Assembly: GCA_021527695.1 (NCBI GenBank)
Contig: JAKFAO010000005.1
Location: 1,302,001-1,366,000 of the forward strand
Source of the DNA: Naematelia aurantialba
Taxonomy: Eukaryota > Basidiomycota > Tremellomycetes > Tremellales > Naemateliaceae
Direction of reading: 5' to 3'
Length of the DNA: 64,000 bases
Shown: piece after piece, positions 12,168-23,288 of the stretch
Layout: each line of letters begins with the position of its first letter
How positions within the stretch are numbered: the stretch's first letter is position 1
The notes under the pieces: generated by a model
The model's database searches: none
What the model saw: the letters and a program-made list of their open reading frames with translations, nothing else
What the model was told of the DNA's origin: nothing
Program-made: the position numbers and the translations under genes

Positions 12168-12578
12168 GATGGTCATTGTTTGAGATGAGTCAGGTCCGGT
12201 GGTAGTCGTGGTCATACAATGGCGAGACGCATGCATTCATGCAGCGAGGGATGTGACAACGGTCACTAGGTGGACGTGATGATAAGGCGACCAACCGAGG
12301 AAGCCTGTAAATAGATGATACAGAAGAGGGTATCATGCCATTCGACGGTAATTACAACGTGTGTACAAGGTACAACTGGTCGGCACCGGGGGGGGTCTAC
12401 TATCTATTTATCGCGGTATCTATCGAAATAGTCCGTAAAGTATGTCGAGACGTCTCTGGCTATGCGGAATACGCTTCTGTCTATGTCGAGGATGGCTCTG
12501 TCTATGTCGAGGACAGCTATGTCGAGGAGGTTTCTATCGAGGACGTCTCTGTCGGTGTAGATGGGCGTCGGTACCTGG
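12168..12578. repeat. Convergent 3' flank with short tandem repeats
   Basis: No gene is seen between the dynamin-like gene (+) and the CPL1-like gene (-). At 12468-12560 the unit TCTGTCTATGTCGAGGA recurs in degenerate form, giving a repetitive 3' flank. Confidence 0.6.
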
Positions 12579-13451
12579 CTACCAAGTGGCAGGGTCGTAC
12601 ACGTCAAAGTCGTGCGGCACACAGACCTCGCCGACCAGCTCGTAGCCCGCATCGCACGATGTGGCCATACACCGCCCTGCGGCGCAGGCGACGTCGCCGT
12701 GCCCTGAGCTCCATAGTAGGCAGCTGAACGACGTCAGCGGTGTGCAAGGCAGAAGAAATGGCAGGAAAACGAAAGTAGGAGACGAAAGTGGCAGGAGGAA
12801 CAAGACAGTGAGAGGATAAACAAGGCGGAGGAACAAGAAAGTCGGAGGATGGAAACAGTGCGACGAGGAAGAAAGTGGCAAAGTGGGAGGAAACAGAAAG
12901 TGGGAGGAACAGAGAGGGAGAGGCGGGGCAAGACGCACTTTTGGGCTTGGGGCTCGCCCCGCTCTGCAGGCTCGTACGGGCCCCACCGGCATCCCCCGCA
13001 ACTCTGGACATCGACGCTGGTGTCGACGCACTGCGATGGTCAGTTGGTCCGGACAGAGACGGGTAGGAGCGTGCGCTTGGTCGGGGGGACGAGGGGAAGG
13101 AGATATTGTGGCCACCTGAAAGGAAGGGAGAAGACAAGGAGGGAGAAGACGAGAAGACGAGAAGACGAGAAGACGAGAAGACGAGAAGGAGAGAAGACGA
13201 GAAGACGAGAAGACAGAAGGAGAGAAATAGTTGAGAACAAAGGCGAAGATCTTGAACACGCCGATTAGAGCAAGAGACCCCACACCCACCTGGTACTCGT
13301 GACTCTTGTCCCCCAGTCCAGCCCGACAGGCAGTCAACCCATCGGCGCACAGGGGTGTCCGCGACGAGCGGAGGGGGGCCTGTCGAGCGCCTGCTTCAGA
13401 AGGCACGAGGAAGGCCGCGACGAGTGTGAGGGCGCAGGCGGTGAGGCGCAT
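12579..13451 (-). CDS. Small secreted cysteine-rich protein with CPL1/PriA-like domain
   Basis: Three exons: 13451-13290, 13030-12939, 12723-12579; about 132 aa. A signal peptide (MRLTACALTLVAAFLVPSEA) precedes a cysteine pattern typical of fungal CPL1-like proteins: LCADGLTACRAG, then QCVDTSVDVQSCGGC, then DVACAAGRCMATSC and GYELVGEVCV. In Cryptococcus, Cpl1 is a capsule-associated secreted effector; other basidiomycete members such as PriA are fruiting-related. The cysteines only come together when two long introns (259 and 215 bp) are removed, and both are filled with pyrimidine-rich repeats on the coding strand. The long open frame across this locus is therefore misleading. The protein is short for the family and lacks a long linker before the Cys domain. 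Confidence 0.75.
   Translation of the reverse strand: MRLTACALTLVAAFLVPSEAGARQAPLRSSRTPLCADGLTACRAGLGDKSHEYQVGVGSLALIGVFKIFAFVLNYFSPSVFSSSRLLSFSSSRLLVFSSSRLLPPCLLPSFQVATISPSPRPPDQAHAPTRLCPDQLTIAVRRHQRRCPELRGMPVGPVRACRAGRAPSPKVRLAPPLPLCSSHFLFPPTLPLSSSSHCFHPPTFLFLRLVYPLTVLFLLPLSSPTFVFLPFLLPCTPLTSFSCLLWSSGHGDVACAAGRCMATSCDAGYELVGEVCVPHDFDVYDPATW
13130..13222. repeat. 8-bp tandem repeat in the first intron of the CPL1-like gene
   Basis: The unit AGAAGACG repeats head to tail, with a few AGAAGGAG variants, inside intron 13031-13289. On the coding (minus) strand it is a long pyrimidine tract leading to the acceptor. Confidence 0.85.
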
Positions 13452-15871
13452 ATTGTGCAGGCTCGGCGCAGTATAGACGAGCGGTCAATACAAGGACGAC
13501 AGCGATGGATGACAAGAGCAGCGACAGTGGCGCCCGGTCAGAAATCAACAAGATCAAGCAACAACGGCGCCCAGTCAGAAATAACAAGATCGAGCAGCGT
13601 CGAGGATCGCGAGTGATGGCAGTTGATGCACGGGCGAAAGGATGGGATGCATCCCTTCAGCGCTATATGTTGTGCGGAGTGTTATTGTCTCCTGGAAGCC
13701 GGTCTGACGGAGGTCATTGTTGCCACCCGTCACAGCAGGGTCGCGAACAGGCCTCTGTTGTCCTTGCCGGTTCCTGTTCGTACCTCGGCCAGAGGCAGCG
13801 CCGTTCTCCAGCGCACGGTGACCAGCGCACAACATCACCTCACTGTCGAGCGCTGTTTCGCTAGGGCTTCATCGCGTGGCCTGCGCCACTCGGTCCCCCG
13901 CGCAGCAAGCGGGAGCTACGGTGTTGGTGGCCGGCAGGCCCTAAGGACAACAACAAACAGACGACTAGGAACGCGGGATCAGGGTGTGGGAAACCCTTAT
14001 TCCACCCCCGTAAAAGTCCTTCATCCACCCCCCTATCCACCCCCCTCGGGTGGATGAAGGACTTTTAGGGTGGATGAAGGACTTTTACGGGGGTGGAATA
14101 AGGGTTTCCCACAGGGTGTGGCGTCGGAGACTGCGTGGTCTATTTCCAACCGCCAAGCACCGGCACGAGGGGCGGAGAAATATTTTAAACCGGGTCGTCG
14201 ATCAACGTGGCGCAGCTGAGAGCGGTAAACATTGGAAACCGACCATCCGGTACACCTGGCTGCGGTTTAACAACAGGCCCGGCGGAGCAAACGTCGGCAG
14301 CGACTGCGGCAGTCGGATCGCATGTCGTATGTCTCGGGAGGCGCCAACTCGTCTTCGGGAGGAGGCTCGTGGCTGACGGCGAGATAGGAGAAATTCCCGC
14401 CCCGTCCATTGGAACCGTGATGGACGATCGTACCTAGCTTTAAGATACGCTGCGGCGCGTTCCTTGGTGTAATGATGTTTGGCGCGCCTGTTAGCGTGGA
14501 GGAGGTGTGTTTAACGTCCTCGCGCACTACCGGAATAGCTGTAGGCGCGCCACCGTGTTGATTGCGGCTTGTCTGTGGGTGAAGGCACGGCAGTTGTTGT
14601 GGTGTCGGCTTGTCACGTGACAGCTGGAATGGCGTTGCATGTTGAGTGCCGGGAAGACGAGTCGAGCCGAGGGTGCGAGCAAGAACACGAGGACCGAGAG
14701 TACGAGTACGGGCAAGAGTATGAAGGTAGAGCACGAGGACGAACAAGACTGGGCAAGCGTATGCAGTCCATCATCTTCCGAGCCCCATGTTGGGTGCGGC
14801 AGTCACGGGTGTCAAAACAACATCGTGTCTTTCTTCCAGAGTTGCTTCGCCTTGAGGCTTCCGCTGTCCTGCTGGTAGCAAGGCAGGCTAAGGATGTGGG
14901 GCATGAACAAGTGCAGTTTGGTGAAGCGAGGTGCTTGCAGTACGCCTCGGACATTACAAGTACGACTCAGTGAGCGCATGTACGACTCGTGATTACATGT
15001 ACTCGTGTACATGTACTCGTGTACATGTACGACTCGTGATGGCGTACGGGGCGCTGGACGTACAGACCTCCCGCCGTCAGCGGCTCGACCCCCATGGACC
15101 ACACTACCGCCGCCACTGTCGCATCTCATCTCGCCATCCGAGTGCCCGTGCGCGTTCGTAATCGACAATCCCCGGAATCCCCCACGCCAGACCTGGTCTC
15201 GCCTGCAACGACGTATATCCACATGCTATGCAGAGTAGCCCTACCAGCGAGGCGGACCGGCAACTGCAAGGCTGGACGTTGACAGCCGGTACACGATAGT
15301 CAGATCCTGTAGTAACGTACGGATAGCACTGTACGGATTGCAACTCACGATGAACAAAGCCGCATGGATGGCAGCTGAATGTACATGCACGGATGCCGGA
15401 GACGCGAGGCCGCGGGGTAGCGAAGTGCATGGATGGACGGTGCGCGCACAGAACGCAGCGTGGACGACCAAGACGTCGCATTCATCAGTGGCAAATCGCT
15501 CGGCGGGCAGATGCACGGATTTGGCATACGAGTGGCGAGGTTCCACTTGCAAAACAGTATCATGCGGGCGAGCGCAGGCTAAAAGATGAAGAGTGGCGAG
15601 CTGCACAAGCGCACGACTGGAGAATGAGTAGCAAACATTGCCATCCTTTCTTGCTGTAATGGCCTGGTTTGGGTTTTTGCCTGTACTAGCACGAGCTGCT
15701 GTGCTTACAGTCTTCGACTAAGGTTTTCAGAGTGAACAAGATCAAGAGTAGTAAACGTAACCTGGAAGCCCGCGAATCGAGCAGCCGCCAAAAGAGTAGC
15801 AAGCTGCACAACGCACATATTGCGAATTGCCCGGCAGACACCAACTGCGAACTGCATGGCCATAACCTACA
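13452..15871. other. 2.4 kb without a recognisable gene
   Basis: The region lies between the CPL1-like gene and RRP40. The open frames here match no family I know and show no consistent splice structure. It holds the foldback element at 13980-14121 and short palindromic GTGTACATGTAC copies near 14994-15035. A minus-strand frame at 14267-14746 is the longest. It may be the remains of a mobile element or regulatory DNA. Confidence 0.5.
13980..14121. mobile_element. Foldback (MITE-like) element: 46-bp perfect inverted repeat
   Basis: The arm at 13985-14030 is the exact reverse complement of 14068-14113. The 37-bp centre contains a further partial copy of the right arm (14048-14067). A 10-bp direct repeat, CAGGGTGTGG, occurs at 13980-13989 and 14112-14121, like a target-site duplication that overlaps the arm ends by a few bases. 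There is no coding capacity. The structure fits a non-autonomous foldback element; a terminator-like hairpin is less likely at this size. Confidence 0.6.
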
Positions 15872-17343
15872 CTACGCCAAGAACCCCTTGACCACCCGCT
15901 CCACCTCGACCTTGTCGACCCTGATCTCGCCTGCATCGACCCCCTCGACCGCCCGTTTCAGCGCAATCATCTGTCCTGCGGAAGGAGCTTTGAACCAGAT
16001 CCGCCCGTTCAGGCCGATGGCGGTCTCGAATGGGATCGACGCGGCGAGGTAGGACAGGAGTGGGGACTTGGGGGCGAGGAGTCTGTGCTGTCAGCTCTAT
16101 CTAGAACCCGTAGAAATACCCAAAGACATATGCAGCGCCAGATACGCAGAGAGAGATGCAGAGAGCCTGAATATACACGGAGAGAGGGAGAGGATTCAGA
16201 GGGAACAAGAGGACTCACTGCCGACACATCTGTAACGAGCACGTCACCACCACGCCACCCTTGAGCTCCCCAAAGCCCTCGGCCTTGCCGGTGGCCGGAT
16301 CGACGCACTCGAGTTCAGGCTCCATGTCGCGGCTGGCCGCGGAGACGCGGGCGTACACCAGTGTGCCGACCTGCGAGGTATGAGCCTGGATCGGAGCCAT
16401 CGAGGTGTCTGCATTTCTGTGCTCCTACACTCATACCGCGGCGATGGGGCAGAGGAGTCTGGGATGTGGTGTGGGTCGGAGTGGCAGAGAAGTGGAATAG
16501 CAGCAGGCCGCTAATAGCATTATGCTATCCGCACTGTATTCTGTCCGCCCGGGCGGTTCCGATGAGAGTGGAGGCTCTGAGAGCTGGAGCAGAGCAGGAG
16601 CAACGAAACACGAAGCGGTAGAGAACATGTTACAGACGACGCTGCGTGACAGGGACAGGACGGCGGAGGGCAACACATACTTTGAGGTTCGGCTTGCTCC
16701 GCTTCGTAGCGCCCTCGAAAGCAAGCGCATCCAGCGTGGCCATGTGCGCCGACCCAATGTCCACCCTGTAGCCTTCGGCATGGCGGGCGATGATGGTGCC
16801 TAGTACGAGCTCTCTCTGGGCTGGCACATACTGCCAGGTCAGCCGGACTCGCTGGTTGCCCGTTGTCGTGAGGTCAAGCGTCCGCGCCGATACATTGACG
16901 TCGATAGTATCCACGTCTATAGTATCCACGTCGACACATTCACGTCGATGAAGGATATTCAGGGGACAGAGCAAGAATCAATGAAGGCCATTCAAGGGAC
17001 AGGGTAAGAGTTCATGAAGACCATTCAAGGGACAGGGTAAGAGTGAGGATACGGACAGGCTGGACAGGCGTTGAGGAGACAGACCTACCCGCTTCGACCG
17101 CCCTTCGACCCACGCAGACTCCACCTCGCGCCGTTCCTTATCCTTCCCTTTTACAGACCGTAACAGCCCGGCCCGAGTCGCAATGTACCGCTGCGATGTA
17201 TCCAGTGTCGTCGACGACGCAGAGGAAGAAGCGGCCGGCGCGATGCCGGGACCGAGAGTGATGGATATCAGAGGGGGTGGTGATGTCGATGTCGGTGATG
17301 GTGGGAGGCGGATGCGATCGCCTGGGAGTACTAACGAGGTCAT
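15872..17343 (-). CDS. RRP40: Exosome cap subunit Rrp40 (EXOSC3)
   Basis: Four exons: 17343-17089, 16830-16681, 16370-16219, 16082-15872; about 255 aa. The N-terminal domain begins MTSLVLPGDRI and has ITLGPGIAP. The S1 domain reads SKRYVPAQRELVLGTIIARH, then EGYRVDIGSAHMATLDALAF and EGATKRSKPNLK, matching Rrp40 closely. The KH domain carries IGLNGRIWFKAPS near the C-terminus. Rrp40 is one of the three S1/KH cap proteins of the RNA exosome, which processes rRNA and degrades RNA in nucleus and cytoplasm. Intron 1 (258 bp) is inflated by tandem repeats and intron 2 is 310 bp. The downstream neighbour (Bem46-like) lies on the same strand with a 199-bp gap. Confidence 0.92.
16905..17045. repeat. 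Tandem duplications in RRP40 intron 1
   Basis: Two copies of a GTCGATAGTATCCAC-type unit (about 16908-16945) and two copies of a roughly 32-bp unit containing CATTCAAGGGACAGGG (16980-17043) fill intron 16831-17088. Confidence 0.8.
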
Positions 17344-17542
17344 TGGTTCTGTTTTAGACTGGGCAACTCGATACAGAGAATGCGGTCGTCAAGCATCAGG
17401 ATGTCGACATTCGGTGGAATGCTGCACGAAAATCGCTGGCAGCAAAATCCCTGCCTCACTCGTCTTCCGGCGGAAACGCCACCACCGTAGCAGTGGCACA
17501 ACCAGCTGCCAGGATCGATGATATGACAAGATGCGCATGCAA

Positions 17543-19044
17543 CTACTTCTCCTCGACATGCTCCCACCCACTATCGTCCTCTGAACTATCCCTCCGCCCC
17601 TCCACGGAATCCGCCTTCTCATCCGTACTATCCCGTTTCTCACCATCTTCCCCCTCTCCCCCCGTATCAATCTCCGCCTTGAGCCACTTGCCAATCTCCA
17701 CCCAGTATTGCGGTATCAAGCAAGTGTCATTATGTCCCCCCTCAAACTCCTTCCACGTGTACTTGCCGTCTCCTCTTAGCGCCTTGAGCGCCCGCATTTG
17801 CGACGGCACGACGAGCTCGTCCCTCTTCCCTGCCATGAAGAGGATCGGCGTGGACTTGGGCACGAGCGGGAGGGTCAGAGAAGCGTCCCATCGTTCCGTC
17901 AGAAGAATGGGGATCAGGATGGTCGGTATTTGCGGGAGGATGAGGGGGATGAGCGAAGCGAGGGACAAAAAGGTGTTTTCGAGGATGAGGCCCGAGACCT
18001 GGATGGCTCGCTTAGCTCTCGATAATCAGTGGAGCAAGAAGCAAACTGACGAGATCCGGCTGCCGACTTGCAGCGTAAAGGCATACTGCACCGCCTATCG
18101 ACTGCCCGTACAGCTGAGACCGTCAGTACACTACAGGGAGCGAAGCTCGGAGACGCACTACCAGCTTGGTATGGCTCAGGATGGAATGCCTCGTGATGAA
18201 CTCCAGAGCCGTCTCGACGTCTATCCGCATGCCATGCTCGGACGGATGGCCCTCGGAGAGTCCATATCTTCGGTTGATCAGCGCTTGTCCTCAGACTCGA
18301 ACACAGCGTACCCTCTGTAGCTGAGCATGAACACGTTGCAGCCGTGTTCTGCGTGGAATTTGCGGGCCAGAGGCAAGCGGTGACCCATATTGCCTATTCA
18401 CTGTTCAGCTTGATGACAACTCGACGCGAAATTACTGCTCACCAGCATTTGCGTGGAAGATCACCACTGTAGGCCGTGATCGCGCGTACTGTGCTAGTAA
18501 GTGCCCGATCGCTTGTATTCTTATTGCGACAATGCCTCACCTCGACCGCATCCCCGGCCGCCAGCTCTTCCGCCCAAGCCTCCATCTCCTTCTCGCCCCT
18601 CTCCTTTCTCTCCTTGCTGCTCATGCTCTGCAGCTCGGCGACGGGGATAAACTGCCGCCTTGCGGGGATGACATAGGCCTTGATGCGCAGCCCATCACGC
18701 GTCTCCAGCGTCACGTCCTCGTACGCCAAGCTGATGTCTGACGGCTTTGGTACCACTGCGCCTGGTCAACTGCGCTCCCTATGCAGTGAGTGCGCGGGTG
18801 GGGAAGAGACACGTTTCTCCTATCCGGGAAAGCGAGATACGAACGTTTGCGAGAACCCTGCGGCATGTCTGCGGGATAAATCAAGCGGCGTTGAAAGTAC
18901 CACAACCCGCCGGCAAGGAGGAATGCTCCTGCCAGGCCTGCTCCAGCTGCGTACTAGACATCCATGTCAGCCCGTCCTCATTGGGGGTACAGGGAGAATG
19001 CTGACTCGGAGGCATGTGTAGATGATCTTCAGCGATGCAGGCAT
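17543..19044 (-). CDS. Bem46/ABHD13-type alpha/beta hydrolase
   Basis: Eight exons: 19044-19006, 18953-18845, 18755-18541, 18488-18443, 18393-18312, 18267-18162, 18113-18051, 17998-17543; about 371 aa. The start MPASLKIIYTCLR leads into a membrane anchor (LAGAFLLAGGLWYFQRRLIY). The hydrolase core follows: HANAGNMGHR (oxyanion region), nucleophile elbow YGQSIGGAV, an Asp in AGKRDELV and a His in EGGHNDT, a complete Ser-Asp-His triad. Bem46 proteins sit at the ER or plasma membrane with a role in cell polarity and ascospore germination in Neurospora; the substrate is unknown. The C-terminal 40 residues are acidic and low in complexity. The gene is divergent from CWC25 across 340 bp. Confidence 0.88.
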
Positions 19045-19384
19045 GTCGAGTATCGAGGTTCAGAGCGGGGTTGTGGTGAGAAGAACAATGACAAGAGTCG
19101 AGAAAGGACAGCACAGACATGATCGTGGATCTGGGGTCTCCATAGAGCAGACAGCGGAAGCAAATTCCCGCCACTCTGTTTCTCCGTCCTCCAGCTTGCC
19201 GCACTCTCACTTTGTCTTTGTCTCTTCTCTCGAACGCTGACTCGCCGTCTACCGTGCAGTAGATATATCCATCAGACGTGACCCTGTTGTTCTCAAACTC
19301 GACCTGTAGCCTCCAGGGCAGAAATTAGCCCAGCCAGCGGCCCCTTACGACCTTGCTCTTCGTTCCGTGTGAAATCAGTTCAAG
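19045..19384. promoter_or_regulatory. Shared promoter between Bem46-like gene and CWC25
   Basis: These 340 bp separate two divergent start codons and contain no coding sequence. A pyrimidine-rich stretch lies near 19175-19230. No specific factor site is evident. Confidence 0.5.
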
Positions 19385-20863
19385 ATGGGTGGCGGTGATC
19401 TGAATATGAAAAAGTCCTGGCACCCCGTGCTCTTGGTCAACCAAGAGCGCGTGTGGAAGGCCGAAAAGCTAGCAGTAAGCCCTCCCTCGCAAAGCTCTCG
19501 ATGGTAGCTGACGCGAATCGTAGAATGAAGAGAAGAAAAAGCTCCAACAGCTGCGGAAAGAGCAAGAGGAGGAACGGCAGCTCCAGGAGCTTCAGCGCAT
19601 GCAAGAGGCGGCGACGGGGAAGAAGCGCGTGGAGAAGCTCGACTGGATGTATGCTGCACCGTCGAATGAGGGCGGGGCACTCGGAGGTGCTAAGATTGGG
19701 GAGAGAGAGATGGAGGATTACCTTTTGGGAAAGCGCAGGGTTGACGAGGTTCTGGCGCAGGGCGACAAGAACGTGAGTCTACTTTGCAGTCTTTACTTGA
19801 GGACGGGTGGATGATAGAGAGCAAGAGCTGATACATGGTATAGATCGGCAACCTGCACAAGGAGTTTATTGCAGTACAGAACGCCAATTCTGCACGCGAT
19901 ACGGCTTCGAAGATCCGGGAAGACCCGTTACTGGCCATCAAGAGACAGGAGCAAGCCGCTATTGCAGCGATGGCGAACCGCCCCGATATCCGTAGGCAGC
20001 TCAAGGCCATGAAGAAGGAAGCTGGGGAGAGCAAGGAAGAGCGCCGGGCGAGGAAAAAAGCGGAAAAGGAGGAGAAACGCGCGGCGAGGCACGAGTCCAA
20101 GCGGCATCGGTACAGGGATTCCAGGTCACCCAAGTCAGAGTACAGTGATGAGGACGATAAGCGCCGGGTCAGGGACTACAGGGATGAGCGAAAGTACAGG
20201 GATCGATCGAGGTCGAGGTCAAGCTCGCCTAGGCGGTACAGGGAAGACGGATCGCGTCGATATCGCGATGTCGAGAGGCGTTCTCGGGATGACTCGCCTC
20301 GTCGAAGAGACCACGCTGAGAGAGACGCCCACCGAGATAGCCGTGGCCGATCTTCTGATCGGCATACCAATGGTCATTCGAATGGCTCGGACCGATACGC
20401 CAACGGTCATCCGAACGGGGACTCGCGAGTTTCGCGTGAAGATGATCGGATACCACCACCTCGCCAGTACCCCAACGGACCAGACTCGCGCGCAGTCAAA
20501 CCTCACCCCAACCGTCCATCAGCTATGGATCTGTCCGAGCGCCCAACGTCTTCTCGTCCCCCACCACCGACCGCCGTCAATGGCAATGGCAACGGCAGTG
20601 GCAACGGCAACCATCTGGACGAGATGCGCGCCGCGCGCTTGGCCGCCATGTCTCAGTCCGCCACCGACCTATATGCGCAGCGCAACAAGACGTTGACCTC
20701 GATGGCCCAAGCGGAGAAGGAGGAGCTGGCGCGCGAGGAACGGATGCGGTCCAAGTATGGGCAGGAACATGTGGCTGCTGGCTTCTTCAAGCAAAAGTCC
20801 GAGATGGGTCTGGGGGAGAACTTGGCGAGACGGGCGGGCAAGGGGCTTCAGAGAGATATCTAG
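19385..20863 (+). CDS. CWC25: Pre-mRNA splicing factor CWC25
   Basis: Three exons: 19385-19474, 19524-19772, 19844-20863; about 452 aa. The N-terminus [20 protein letters not shown] with ERVWKAE is the signature of the Cir_N/CWC25 family. It is followed by a Glu/Lys/Gln-rich helix and LDWMYAAPS. The middle region has [16 protein letters not shown]. The C-terminal half is an RS/RD-rich disordered region that includes HTNGHSNG and YANGHPNGD repeats. CWC25 joins the activated spliceosome after Prp2 and promotes the first catalytic step. The 3' flank (20930-21000) holds a 26-bp duplication. Confidence 0.92.
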
Positions 20864-21176
20864 GTCGCCAGTGGCTAGTGTACTGTGGTGGGTGTGTGTT
20901 TGGTATGCATGTATGATAGATTTCATGCATTTGCTTGAGGGGATGCTCACACAGTTGCACGAGGGGATGCTCACACATTTGCATGAGGGTTGCTCAGTGC
21001 AGGACCGCTTTCGTCGTCTCGAATTCGTCCAGTGGAGGTGGAGGTGACGTCAAATCGCGATAGTAGTACTACCGGGTCCAAAGGGCCGAGAGACCGGTGG
21101 CCCTTGAAAGGGGTGCTCACGAGTAGCGAGTAGGACAAGGTTGGTGTTGGACTGTCAGTGCACCGCTCTGAGGATA
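20864..21176. repeat. Gap with a 26-bp direct duplication
   Basis: No gene is seen. Between CWC25 and the dehydrogenase gene, GAGGGGATGCTCACACA recurs at about 20937 and 20963, with a partial third copy. The rest holds the presumed promoter of the gene at 21177. Confidence 0.6.
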
Positions 21177-23095
21177 ATGAGGAACCCGTCGTCGATGATA
21201 CACCAAGGCGCCGTGGCAGTGATCACGGGGGGAGCGTGAGTGTCCTGGTGTTCTTCGTGCGACGGTCGTCTGTCCTCCGCCTGCTCGAGTGACGGTGACG
21301 GTGACGGTGATGGTGACGGTGACGATGATGGTGACGGCGGGCTGAAGGTGACGGTTGGTGAGAGCGAACGTGTGGTGTGGACTAGAGTGGACTAGTCGAC
21401 CACAGTGAGAGTGGGCAGAGTAGCTGACCACGAACAGGTCCGGAATCGGTCTGGCCGCAGCTGTGCGATACGCCAAGTCTGGCATGTCGGTCGTGCTCGC
21501 CGACGTGTCGGAGCAGTCCCTGTCGACCGCCGTGGAGCAGGTCAAGAGCGTCGCGGGGGTCGGAGAGGTGTTGGGCATCAAGGTCGATGTGAGCGAGGTG
21601 GGCCAGGTGGTCGCGATGCGGGAGAAGGTGTTTGATGCGTTTGGAGAGGTGGGTTTTCTCTCGTCGCTAGCTTCTGTGCTCCTCTGGTGTTGTCTAGTCT
21701 CTTGCATCTCGTCTCTTCTCTGTCCTTGTCCACGGTACCCCTCCGTCAACTCCCTTTCCTCTGTCCGCATGTCTCCTATCTCTTCACTCTTCACGCTACA
21801 CTCTTCATCCTCCCCCTCCCCTTCACTCGTACTCACACTCTCACCCTCACCTCACTCTCACCCTCACGCTCACCCTCAGCCTCACCTCCCCACCCTTCAA
21901 TCTCACCGTTCCACATCTAACGGACCAGATCCACATCCTCATGAACAACGCCGGCGTAGGCGCCCCAACCCCCGCCTTCTCACTCACCACCCCGCTCGAG
22001 GAGCTCCAGGCAAACTGGCACAAGGTCCTCAACACCAACTTTGTGGGAATCATGAATGTCGCGCAGGCGTTTGCGCCCTACATGGTCCGGCAGGAGAACA
22101 ATTCGGTCATTATCTGTACGGGCAGTAAGCAGGGTATCACCTGTCCTCCGTGAGTCGCTGCCCACTCTTAGCATCCTGCCCTCCCGTCCTTCTAGCACCT
22201 TGCCCCTTCATCCCACCACGACCGCTCATACCACCTCGCTCTGTCCCGCCTCACCTTGCTACTGTACCTCCAGTACTCTTTCTTCGAACTCCCATACCTC
22301 TCCGTGACCACCACCGTTCCTTATGAGGACGCAAAGTGGAGCTGATGCGCTCAGTGGGAACGCCGGCTACAATGTCTCCAAATCCGCCGTCAAGACCTAC
22401 ACCGAGCAACGTGAGTGGCATCGTGCACACCCTCCAGTCGACTGATCGGGTTTCGTAGTCGCACACGAGCTTCGCAATGTCGGGGATTCCAACTGCTCCG
22501 CGCACCTCTTCGTGTGAGCGATTGTCTCTCCCCCCATCCCGCTTTACAGCTACAGCATCGCTGACACTAGGTAGTCCCGGCTGGACACACACTGGAATGA
22601 CCGGCGGCGGTACTGGAGGACCCAAGCCCGCTGGCGCATGGACCGCCGAGCAGACGGTCGACTACATGATCGAAAAGGTGTTTGAAGAGGGCGACTTTTA
22701 CGTCATCTGTCCTGACAACGAGACTTCCTCTGTGAGTTTGACTGCACAAGCAAGGGACTAGGCAGCCACAATGCTGCCGGGGACTCTGCAACGAGACACC
22801 TGGAAGGGCTGAACGGTCTCGTGATAGCAGACACGCTGACTGTTGCGCAGATACTTGACAAGGCGAGGATCCAGTGGAACCTAGACGATATCCTGCTGAA
22901 CCGCCCTGCGCTGTCTCGGTGGCATCCGGAGTGTAAGTGTTCCTTGCTTTGTAGACGGACGACACACGTTCTGCGGTAGCTGAGACTCGTGCAGACAAGG
23001 CGCGCTTTGACGACTTTGTCGCGTCCAAGCTCGGGCTCAGCGCCCGGAGCCGCTCCCGAGGTCGTCAAGACCGGTCGCCCAGCGGGTTCCCATAG
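21177..23095 (+). CDS. Short-chain dehydrogenase/reductase
   Basis: Eight exons: 21177-21235, 21438-21648, 21929-22149, 22355-22410, 22459-22513, 22575-22731, 22851-22932, 22995-23095; about 313 aa. It shows a complete classical SDR fold: cofactor motif TGGASGIG, an acidic residue at the end of strand 2 (VVLADVSE, suggesting NAD preference), NNAG (ILMNNAGVG), catalytic Ser in ICTGSKQGI, and YNVSK. PGWTHTGMTG fits the segment after the active site. The substrate cannot be deduced. The start could be the ATG at 21177 or the in-frame one six codons later. Introns 1 to 3 are long (202, 280 and 205 bp) and the first two carry repeats; the others are 48-119 bp. Confidence 0.88.
21290..21345. repeat. 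GACGGT hexanucleotide repeat in SDR intron 1
   Basis: Copies of GACGGT with GATGGT variants lie inside intron 21236-21437. A second repeat of TCACCCTCAC type occupies 21830-21890 in the next intron. Confidence 0.85.
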
Positions 23096-23288
23096 CATGC
23101 AGGGAGATGGCACGCAGGCCGATGGCACGCAGGGATGAGGGCTTGCAGGGGGGATGAGATGCAGGGGAGATGGTATGCAGGGAAGGGAAGCTGGTAGTAA
23201 TGGTGTGAATACCTACATGCGGCGTGGTAGCGGAGGGAGCGTGGTCGAGGTTGTCAATACAAATACGGCATGCATCCTGGTCTGATGA

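Noticed and set aside
12604..13350. Long minus-strand open frame rich in Ser/Leu (about 250 codons)
   Set aside because: It is a product of 8-bp pyrimidine repeats lying in the introns of the CPL1-like gene; the cysteine domain appears only after splicing.
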